A DNA stretch of 22,381 bases from Clostridia bacterium (GTDB lineage: Bacteria > CBDUZB01 > JAGLHV01). Positions 13,781 to 20,973 of the stretch are shown piece after piece. The notes under the pieces were generated by a model, which saw only the letters and a list, made by a program, of their open reading frames with translations, was not told where the DNA came from and made no database searches. Every line of letters begins with the position of its first letter. The stretch's first letter is position 1. The stretch is from positions 1 through 22,381 of the forward strand of contig JAUVLC010000034.1 in assembly GCA_030595925.1 (NCBI GenBank), written 5' to 3'. Both the position numbers and the translations under genes were made by a program.

Positions 13781-16072
13781 CTAATTTTTGCTGTCAGCTT
13801 GTTCATACAATACATAAAACAGTATCTCCTTTTGCCTCTTACAGGCAAATTTAATATATGAACTCGCTTTATATCTCAACGCTGGCTCAAGTTTCATTGC
13901 CTCTCTAAATTTCTCTATCGCCCAAATATATTCTCCACCATAACCATCGGTGTTAATGTAGGTAATCGCTAAATTATAACAGGCTATAGCTAAGTTTGGA
14001 TTTAATTTTAATACTTCCATAAAAGTCTCCATTGCTAACATATTATTATGATTTTTCAAATAATACTCCCCCAATTTTTCCAATGCTAAAACATCATTTG
14101 GACATTGTTTTACTATTTCTTTTTGTGAAATAATATTGAGCATATTCTTGCATATTTCATAATTTGGTTCTAATTCAAGAACTTTTTTGTACATCCTTTC
14201 TGCTTCTTTAATTAATCCTTTTCTTTCATAAACCATTCCCAAATTATGATATCCTATGAAATTAGGTTCTAATTCTAATGCTTTCTTAAATTTTTGTGCT
14301 GCTATATCATATTTTTCTCTATTAAAGAAAAATACTCCCTCCATATTTTTCAACTTCACTAAAGGTTTAATTTTAACCACTTTATATACCATCCTAATTA
14401 TGTCTTCATCCTTCTTCCACTTAAATTCAACAAATGGAACAAATATAGTATCTTTACATTGATAATTCAATTTAAAAACTATTTTTTTTCCCTCTTTGGT
14501 TTTTGTTACTATATAATTGACCCTCTTTCGTTTTATTGTCGATTTAATCTCTTCTAAACTTCTTCTATTATATAAAAATCCAAGAAAAGATGTCTCAAAA
14601 TAAACTGTTTTTCTATTACTCCACAAATAAAATGCCGGAGGGTATTCAGCCATAACAATACCGTCTGCTGAGGTATTTTTTTTTATCCAGTCAGCCGCAA
14701 GAAAATAATCTGTAAAGCAAAAGCCATAATAGTAATTCCTTTCTACATTAGACAAATATTTATGATCTAACACATAATTTAGATTATCTTTTATCAACTT
14801 CACATCAGAGATTGTGTTACTAACAAATATAATAAATATAAAAAACACCGCAATTCCTTTGATAATTGTCTTGAAACAACAAAACTTTTTTAGAAATAGA
14901 GAACATCCAATCCAAAAATAATATAATATAAAAGGAAGAAGGGGAAAAAGATATCTGGCTCCTGCATGTAAATAAAACTTTGGAGGAAGAACCATCAGTA
15001 TGACTAAATAGAACAATACATATATTTCAACCAGCTGTTTTTTCTTTATTTGGTATAAAAACCCAAATAATACTGTAAAAAAACTCAAAAAATTAACTAT
15101 TACACCCAGGCATAATGTTAAAGAAAAACAAAAATGATTAAATTTATTTATCAATCTACACAAAAAACAAAAATCCAACAATATTGGACAGGAAGGAAAC
15201 TTATTTAAAAACCAACCCGGAAATAACACAACAGAAATAGTTTGCCCATAACCAATAATGTTTTTCCATATTATCTTTATAAAATTTATAATATTCAACT
15301 GATGACCGGAAAAAAACAAAACAAAATCACTACAAGATGCTTCAGTTTTAAGAATTGTAATATTCCTATAAAGCCATGGTGAAATCAAACAAACCAATAA
15401 ACCTGTCAAAAGAAAACCTTTTTTATACTCATGTTTAATCATAAAATAAACAAAAGCGGCTACACTTATTGACAAACCTATTGTCCTGGTAAAAAAGACT
15501 ATTGCCATACTGAAAGCAGCAATAAATAGAGCTTTACCAATGAGTTTATCTTGTTTTGAATATCTTTCTATAAATAAAAGTGCCATTAAAGAGAAAAAAA
15601 CATATGTCATTTCTGTTAGTATTAGAACAGAAACTCCAAGAAACCATGGATTTGTAGCAACAAGTAATAAAAGTAACGACGAATAAATTATAACTTGCCG
15701 ATTAGAAGTGATTAATTCTCTATTTCCTGTTTTAATTCTATCAGAAAACATAATATAAATAAGTATTAAAGAACCTGCTCCAAAAAGTATGGAAATTAAT
15801 TTTAAACCAATAATCGTTTTAGGAAAAACTATTAAAATTAAAGATAGTAATAACGGATAAAAAAAATTCGGATAAGAAGTATTTGGGGGATTACCAGGAT
15901 AATAAATATCTTTATAACCCTGGCCCGATGCTATAGATTGACCTAAGACAAGATAATAAGGAGAATCCTCATTTATAGGTATATCCGAATTCAATAATGG
16001 ACAAGACATTAGAACAAACAAAACAAGACTAAATAAAAGATATTTTTTTTTACTAAAAATTATAAATCCCAT
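13781..16072 (-). CDS. GT39-like membrane glycosyltransferase with C-terminal TPR domain (copy 1)
   Basis: A 763-residue membrane protein of the GT-C class, which transfers sugars from polyprenyl-phosphate donors on the outer face of the inner membrane. After a first hydrophobic segment (11-27) comes the acidic loop NEDSPYYLVLGQSIASGQGY (E35, D36 as probable catalytic acids). About ten more hydrophobic segments reach residue 422, including the RYLFPLLPFILYY motif. A soluble domain (about 423-575) has the AADWIKKNT pattern usual for the extracytoplasmic part of these enzymes. TPR repeats fill about 577-735 (for example NLGMVYERKGLIKEAERMY). ATG 16072 has an AGAGG site. Topology puts the TPRs outside the cytoplasm. 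Acceptor is unknown. Confidence 0.85.
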   Translation of the reverse strand: MGFIIFSKKKYLLFSLVLFVLMSCPLLNSDIPINEDSPYYLVLGQSIASGQGYKDIYYPGNPPNTSYPNFFYPLLLSLILIVFPKTIIGLKLISILFGAGSLILIYIMFSDRIKTGNRELITSNRQVIIYSSLLLLLVATNPWFLGVSVLILTEMTYVFFSLMALLFIERYSKQDKLIGKALFIAAFSMAIVFFTRTIGLSISVAAFVYFMIKHEYKKGFLLTGLLVCLISPWLYRNITILKTEASCSDFVLFFSGHQLNIINFIKIIWKNIIGYGQTISVVLFPGWFLNKFPSCPILLDFCFLCRLINKFNHFCFSLTLCLGVIVNFLSFFTVLFGFLYQIKKKQLVEIYVLFYLVILMVLPPKFYLHAGARYLFPLLPFILYYFWIGCSLFLKKFCCFKTIIKGIAVFFIFIIFVSNTISDVKLIKDNLNYVLDHKYLSNVERNYYYGFCFTDYFLAADWIKKNTSADGIVMAEYPPAFYLWSNRKTVYFETSFLGFLYNRRSLEEIKSTIKRKRVNYIVTKTKEGKKIVFKLNYQCKDTIFVPFVEFKWKKDEDIIRMVYKVVKIKPLVKLKNMEGVFFFNREKYDIAAQKFKKALELEPNFIGYHNLGMVYERKGLIKEAERMYKKVLELEPNYEICKNMLNIISQKEIVKQCPNDVLALEKLGEYYLKNHNNMLAMETFMEVLKLNPNLAIACYNLAITYINTDGYGGEYIWAIEKFREAMKLEPALRYKASSYIKFACKRQKEILFYVLYEQADSKN

Positions 16073-16188
16073 AGATACCTCTTCGACTCACATCCAATCC
16101 ATTTTACTCCCTAAAAATAAAAGATGTTTTACCATGTTTTATCCATAATATATCATTTTTTTTCTTGGACTTTTGCTTTCTTATTTAC

Positions 16189-16197
16189 ATTATATCA
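16189..16197 (-). promoter_or_regulatory. Possible extended -10 promoter before GT39-TPR copy 1
   Basis: The minus strand reads TGATATAAT, an extended -10 box (TGn plus TATAAT), about 115 bases upstream of the start at 16072. No good -35 is visible, which extended -10 promoters can tolerate. The remaining gap 16073-16301 shows no reading frame or fold of note. Confidence 0.3.
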
Positions 16198-16301
16198 TTT
16201 TCCCGATAATATATCCCTGATTTTTTCGTTTTTCAGTAAACCCTGTTGTTATTCCCTTATACTACCAATGTCAATGACTTCAATCACTGGATTTTTTTAA
16301 T

Positions 16302-16409
16302 AAAACTCTCTTTATTGCCCTTTTCAGTATGGCAGTAACTTTTTTTATTAAGCCAATAGCTTTATCAATAAATGTAGCTGTTTTCGTTTATTTTGCATTT
16401 AAACGGGAA
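16302..16409 (+). pseudogene. GT39 glycosyltransferase fragment in inverted orientation
   Basis: The plus strand encodes 36 codons starting KTLFIALFSMAVTFF and ending FVYFAFKRE before TAA. It aligns without gaps to residues 180-215 of GT39-TPR copy 1 (15428-15535, minus strand), 23 of 36 residues identical by eye, with obvious nucleotide similarity. It is the only coding-like sequence on the plus strand in the window. It has no start and ends at the junction with the DegT fragment, so it is debris of a fourth GT39 copy. Confidence 0.8.
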
Positions 16410-16631
16410 TAATTACCTCTTCTCCTTTCTTTAAATTAAAAGCTTTTTAACTTAAATAAATCCCCGCTCTGCAAGATTGCACTAAATAGATATATTTCTT
16501 TCCAATATAGTTTCTAAATTCTTTCCGGAACTTTTGACTTTCTTTACTTTTAAAAATCTTCCCTGAAAATATTGTCTTTAATAACACATTAAAATCGCTT
16601 AATCGTAATTCAACAGAATGACGGGGAAATG
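16405..16631 (-). pseudogene. DegT/DnrJ/EryC1 aminotransferase N-terminal fragment
   Basis: The minus strand encodes FPRHSVELRLSDFNVLLK, then SKESQKFRKEFRNYIGKKYI, QSCRAGIYLS, a TAA stop (449-447 of 16 kb, that is 16449-16447), and in the same frame KAFNLKKGEEVIIPV. This is the opening of the PLP-dependent sugar aminotransferase family: a site for E-x-x-FA-x-YIG, the S-x-R-x-AL-type loop and the G-DEVI-P strand. The internal TAA probably replaced a leucine TTA codon. The fragment begins abruptly at the edge of the radical SAM fragment and ends at the inverted GT39 fragment, so it is clearly not functional. Confidence 0.72.
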
Positions 16632-16854
16632 CTTTTTTCAATATCAATTTCTGTCTCTCCCTGATTACCTATTAAAAAGTAGGCGGCCGTTGATATTTTA
16701 GACTCTTTACATAATTCAAAAGCTTTAATTGCTTGATTCCACCATTTGTGATTCTGTTTTGTCTCTTTCATTACTGCAATTATTCGCCCAAAGCCTGATT
16801 CTACACCAAAATGCAAGAACAAACATCCTGCTCGTTGCATCCTTTTTAATAATT
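16632..16854 (-). pseudogene. Radical SAM gene fragment, near copy of 12443-12665
   Basis: This 223-base stretch matches positions 12443-12665 of the intact radical SAM gene with about 18 mismatches and no gaps by eye (about 92% identity). It encodes LLKRMQRAGC, FGVESGFGRIIAVMKETKQ, NHKWWNQAIKAFELCKE and GNQGETEIDIEK. The cluster-binding cysteines are not included. Similarity stops sharply at both ends: at 16632 it fuses to a DegT fragment, and beyond 16854 (16855-16932) the sequence is unrelated AT-rich DNA. It is the footprint of a duplicated and then mostly deleted gene. Confidence 0.92.
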
Positions 16855-16932
16855 TTTACTTTATATAACAAAACTGCTTAAACTCTGTTTTCCATCCCTG
16901 TTTTTTTACTATTATCGTATAGTCTTTATAGT

Positions 16933-18354
16933 TTAATTTCTACAGCCTTTAACAAAATTTTTGATTGTTCTTATAAAAACCGTAACTTTCCACCATGGGA
17001 AAAAATTGCATAAAACATTAAATAAAACTCTTCCCCGTAAATAAAAAGATAAATATGCCTTTTTCCGCAAATCCATAATTTCTTTCGCTTTTATCTTTTC
17101 TGTATCTAAAACAGAAAAATTTTGCTCGAATTTAGTCCAATCATTTGTATTTATCCAGTTATGTTCTTTCGCCTGTTTATATAATTTCGAACCAGGAAAA
17201 GGGACTGTACAGTAAAATTGAGCGAAATCCACTCCAGTTTTCTTTACAAAAGTGATTGTCTTTTGTATCGTTGCTTTTGATTCCTCAGGTCCACCAAAAA
17301 TACAATGTGCTACTACACTCAATCCCGCCTTCTTTGCCAAAGCAATTGCTGTCTCGGACTGTTTAATAGTAATGCCCTTTTTAAAACTATCCAAAACTTT
17401 TTGATTTCCCGTTTCTATTCCATAACTTATCATCCAACATCCTGCTTTTTTAAACCTTTTTAGCATCTCATAATCTACATTATCCACTCTACTATTACAT
17501 ACCCATCTAATTTTCAAATTCCTTTTTAATATTTCTTCGGCAATATTCATACAAAAATTTCTATTTATACTAAATGATTCACTCCAGAATAAAAAATCAT
17601 TTACACCAAACTTTTCTTTATTCCATTCTAATTCATCCACTATATTCATGGGAGAACGACAACGCGGCTTCCGGCCATAATAAAGATTACTAACACAAAA
17701 GGTACAGTCATAAGGACATCCTCTACTTGGACAAATTGATAAAAATGGTCTTTTTGTAAACGGGATAAGGTATTTGTTTCTGTCTATCAGATTCCATGCA
17801 GGATAGGGGAGTTTATCCAAATTCTCAATAAATATCCTATTTGATGTATGAATAATTTGTCCTTTCCTAAGGTAAGAAATCCCTTTTACATTTGAAATAT
17901 CCTTCTTATCCCGAATAGTAAAAACTAAATCACGCACTGTATATTCTGGCTCTCCTCTTACTATAAAATCCAGATCTTTCATCGTTTGAAAACAATAATC
18001 GGGTAAAACTGTCCCGTGTATCCCAATAATGGCTATTTTTAAGTCAGGCAACACGGATTTTAAATGTTTAATTATTCCAAGGTCATTTTTTATTGACGGT
18101 GTACCTGTACTCATAACCATTAATCGCGGATGAAAAGATAATAACTTTTCTTTCAATTGCACTATATCTATTTTTTCTACAACACAATCATTTAATCTAA
18201 CCTCAATTCCTTGTTTTTTTACCACTGCTGCACAAGTCGCCAAAGAAAGTGGCGGCCACGCTGTAGCCCACACATCTACTCTTTGCATACATCGCCCTTC
18301 TCTAATATACCCTATTCCTTTTAGATTAGGAGGATTGATAAACCAAACTTTCAT
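16933..18354 (-). CDS. B12-binding radical SAM protein (BchE/HpnJ-like architecture)
   Basis: A 473-residue enzyme from ATG 18354. The N-terminus begins MKVWFINPPN and continues with WPPLSLATCAAVVKKQG, typical of the cobalamin-binding domain (about 1-145, with RGEPEYTV at its end). The radical SAM core has SRGCPYDCTFC (C213, C217, C220), then SRVDNVDYEML, SYGIETGNQKVL and CIFGGPEES. The last 70 residues are basic and hydrophobic (FFPWWKV). ATG 18354 is favoured by AGGAAA ten bases upstream; TTG 18378 would add eight residues. It differs clearly from the other radical SAM protein but shares layout, and it follows a GT39-TPR gene and a DegT remnant. Reaction unknown; methylation or rearrangement of a lipid or sugar is a guess. 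Confidence 0.87.
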   Translation of the reverse strand: MKVWFINPPNLKGIGYIREGRCMQRVDVWATAWPPLSLATCAAVVKKQGIEVRLNDCVVEKIDIVQLKEKLLSFHPRLMVMSTGTPSIKNDLGIIKHLKSVLPDLKIAIIGIHGTVLPDYCFQTMKDLDFIVRGEPEYTVRDLVFTIRDKKDISNVKGISYLRKGQIIHTSNRIFIENLDKLPYPAWNLIDRNKYLIPFTKRPFLSICPSRGCPYDCTFCVSNLYYGRKPRCRSPMNIVDELEWNKEKFGVNDFLFWSESFSINRNFCMNIAEEILKRNLKIRWVCNSRVDNVDYEMLKRFKKAGCWMISYGIETGNQKVLDSFKKGITIKQSETAIALAKKAGLSVVAHCIFGGPEESKATIQKTITFVKKTGVDFAQFYCTVPFPGSKLYKQAKEHNWINTNDWTKFEQNFSVLDTEKIKAKEIMDLRKKAYLSFYLRGRVLFNVLCNFFPWWKVTVFIRTIKNFVKGCRN

Positions 18355-18419
18355 TTTATAAATTTCCTTTTTAAACAAACGGATTTTACTAAATAGCCCT
18401 TTTTCCCGTCTTACCTATA

Positions 18420-18671
18420 TCATATTTCCCGATTATTAAACAAAACATTACACGCCATAATAATACAATGACCTATTTTTTGTATGTCCTTTTTTCGCAA
18501 AAGCGGAGAATTGGGAAGCTGAACAACCTTCCCGTCCAACTTTCTAACTACAGGAAATGGTTCTTTAATATCGGATAGAAAATCAATCTTCCTGCAATCT
18601 AACAAATTTTCTATCTTCGTATCAATTCCTTTTCTTACAATTTTATCCATACCAGAAGCAAAACTTGTCTT
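18420..18671 (-). pseudogene. DegT/DnrJ/EryC1 aminotransferase C-terminal fragment
   Basis: An open frame from an in-frame TAA (18674-18672) encodes MDKIVRKGIDTKIE (ATG at 18650), then EPFPVVRKLDGKVVQLPNSP and LLRKKDIQKIGHCI. The ending matches the family's C-terminal pattern: a GI-x-T strand, FP-x-A-x-x-L, a strand with LP-x-x-P, and a final helix after LT-x-x-D/E. A working enzyme needs about 370 residues including the PLP lysine, so this 76-83-residue piece cannot be active. It lies upstream of the radical SAM gene, while the N-terminal piece lies downstream, so the two are not halves split by a simple insertion. Confidence 0.68.
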
Positions 18672-18689
18672 TTACCTCACCTAATCATT

Positions 18690-20918
18690 TTAAGTTTGAT
18701 TAACATCTTGCCAGATTATTCGCCGTCTCTGATTTACTTTAATTTGGTGTTTTGCTTTAAAAATTAAATCACAATCCATTTGCAATAGTTTCTTAAAATA
18801 TAATATAGCCAAACCGAATCTTTGTTTATAAGCATACGCTATTCCTAAATTATAATAACATTCAGGCAAATTCGGATTGAGTTCCATTGTCTTCTTAAAT
18901 GAACTAATTGCTTTTAAAAAATCATAATTTTTTAAATAAATACTTCCTAACAATAAATACTCCTTCGCCTCATTAGGTCTCTCCTTCATCACTCTTTCCT
19001 GCTCAAGAATAGCTAATCTGTTTTTGGCTATTTCATAGTTTGGTTGCAATACTATTGTTTTTTTATACAATAAACAAGCCTGGTCTAAAAACCCCTGTTG
19101 TTCATAACAAAATCCCATAAAATAATAACCGGCAAAAAAATCAGGAGTTATATTTACAACTTTTTCAAATTCTAAAATTGCTCCCCTATAATCTTCTTTT
19201 TCAATAGCACACATTCCTTTTTTAAAAATAAGTTTAACTCTCTGCTTAACCTTCATAATTTTGTAAATTTTATTTTCATTGTCAGTATAAAATGCTTCCG
19301 GTTCAAATATAATTAACAAAGGAATAAAAACTAATTCTTTACATTCACTATCTAATTTTCGTAATAACGTTTCTTCCTCTTCATTTTTAACAACCAAATA
19401 TCCAGCAACTTCTTTTCTAAAAGTATTTTTTATTTCTTTCCATGTTTTTTTATCCGGCCAATAAGGAATGCACTGAAAAAAAATACCTTTCCTATGGTTG
19501 TAAAGATAAAAAGCCGGGGGCCAATCAGAAATAAATACCGCATTAGGCAAGGTATTTTGCTCTACCCAGCGAGCAGTTTTAAAATGTTCCCCATTCCAAT
19601 GATCCTTATAATCCTTCCTTTCTTTCATAGAAAGCCTTTTGTAAATTCTTAAATAAGCAGTATTATTATAAATAATTTCCGCGATGGGTATTAAATTATA
19701 ATAAATATAGAATAACCCAATCAAAATCATTCCTATATATTTTAAAAAATAAAAATTCTTTTTAGATATGTAAATTAAAAACTTCCCTCCCCTAATTGCA
19801 TAATATATAAAAAAAGGTAACAAAGGAAAAAGATACCGAACATTTTGATATGCTTCTTTCTTTGGAAAAAGTATGGATATTGCCAAATAGAAAAAAATAT
19901 AAAATAAAACCAATTTTTTGTATTTTTCTTTAAACTGAAGAAATAAACCAACTATAATCACAATAGACAACAATCCACTAATTAAAAAAGATATGAAGAA
20001 AGAAATAGGAACAGCAAAAAATATTCCAAGGTTATTCATTAAACTATGAGCTAAGGGAAAGCATTCATCTTCGATAAAACAAAATTTTTCCACACCCATG
20101 AATCCACCCGGAAGAAAAAGGAATATAATTTGTTGGGGATAACCAAGAATATTTTTTATTATTATCTTCCCAAAAAGAAATATATCCATATCACTTAAAT
20201 ATTTAACAAACTGCTGGGTATATGGCTTACTTACCGAATAAGCAGAAAGCAACTCATTCCTAATCATCCATGGAAAAACAAATAAAATAAACAAACCTAA
20301 TACAAAAAAACTATTTCTATATTCTTTTTTCAAAATAAAATAAAAAACTGTCGCTATAAACAAAGAAAGGCCTATAGACCTGGTAAAAAATACAATTACT
20401 AAAAGGAAAACCAATATTGGCAAAAATTTCTTTTGATTTTCAAGTTTTTCAAAAACAATAAGCATCAAAAAAGAAAAAAACAAATAGGGCATTTCAGGAG
20501 CAAAACTAGTAGAATAAACTAAAAACCAGGGATTACTGGCTGTAAAAAATAAAACAAAAAACAAACAAAAAAATGATATTTTCCTCCGAAAAAAAAGATA
20601 AATAAAAATTAAAGAACCTACCCCAAAAAAAACAGAAATCAATTTTAAAAAAACAACATTCTCTCCAAAAATAAATTGTCCGAAAGCAAGGATTAAAGGA
20701 TAAACGAAAGGGTGTTTTGTATGCGAAGGACAACCGGGAAAATAGATATCCCTATACCCCTGTCCTGAGGAAATTGACCGACCTAATAAAAATAATTCAT
20801 CACCATTCCCTCCTATCGGAAAATCAGGGGTAAGTAATAAAAAAACACCCACCAAATACATTAATAAAAGCAAAACCAAATATTTTTTCTTTTTTTTTAT
20901 CGCTCCTTCTCCTGTCAT
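18690..20918 (-). CDS. GT39-like membrane glycosyltransferase with C-terminal TPR domain (copy 2)
   Basis: A 742-residue paralogue of the 13781-16072 gene with the same plan: lysine-rich N-terminus, first membrane segment, acidic loop GGNGDELFLLGRSISSGQGY, about ten further hydrophobic segments including VRYLFPLLPFFIYY, an extracytoplasmic domain with TARWVEQNT, and TPR repeats in the last 165 residues (AGYYFMGFCYEQQGFLDQA, CYYNLGIAYAYKQRFGLAI). ATG 20918 is used; GTG 20939 would add seven residues and has some GAGAAG pairing, so the start is open. It is separated by 55 bases from the next GT39 copy upstream. Likely sugar donor is a polyprenyl phosphate; acceptor unknown. Confidence 0.86.
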   Translation of the reverse strand: MTGEGAIKKKKKYLVLLLLMYLVGVFLLLTPDFPIGGNGDELFLLGRSISSGQGYRDIYFPGCPSHTKHPFVYPLILAFGQFIFGENVVFLKLISVFFGVGSLIFIYLFFRRKISFFCLFFVLFFTASNPWFLVYSTSFAPEMPYLFFSFLMLIVFEKLENQKKFLPILVFLLVIVFFTRSIGLSLFIATVFYFILKKEYRNSFFVLGLFILFVFPWMIRNELLSAYSVSKPYTQQFVKYLSDMDIFLFGKIIIKNILGYPQQIIFLFLPGGFMGVEKFCFIEDECFPLAHSLMNNLGIFFAVPISFFISFLISGLLSIVIIVGLFLQFKEKYKKLVLFYIFFYLAISILFPKKEAYQNVRYLFPLLPFFIYYAIRGGKFLIYISKKNFYFLKYIGMILIGLFYIYYNLIPIAEIIYNNTAYLRIYKRLSMKERKDYKDHWNGEHFKTARWVEQNTLPNAVFISDWPPAFYLYNHRKGIFFQCIPYWPDKKTWKEIKNTFRKEVAGYLVVKNEEEETLLRKLDSECKELVFIPLLIIFEPEAFYTDNENKIYKIMKVKQRVKLIFKKGMCAIEKEDYRGAILEFEKVVNITPDFFAGYYFMGFCYEQQGFLDQACLLYKKTIVLQPNYEIAKNRLAILEQERVMKERPNEAKEYLLLGSIYLKNYDFLKAISSFKKTMELNPNLPECYYNLGIAYAYKQRFGLAILYFKKLLQMDCDLIFKAKHQIKVNQRRRIIWQDVNQT

Positions 20919-20973
20919 TTCATTTTTACCTCTTAACACTTTTATTCTTCTCTTTATGTTTAGTAATGAACAA

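Noticed and set aside
18420-18650. Independent 76-residue protein gene
   Set aside because: The sequence follows the C-terminal pattern of DegT-family aminotransferases and lies amid other fragments of the same module, so a remnant is the simpler explanation.
20533-20733. 66-codon minus-strand frame inside GT39-TPR copy 2
   Set aside because: Lies within a membrane-coding region in another frame; rich in phenylalanine and cysteine as expected for an out-of-frame reading.
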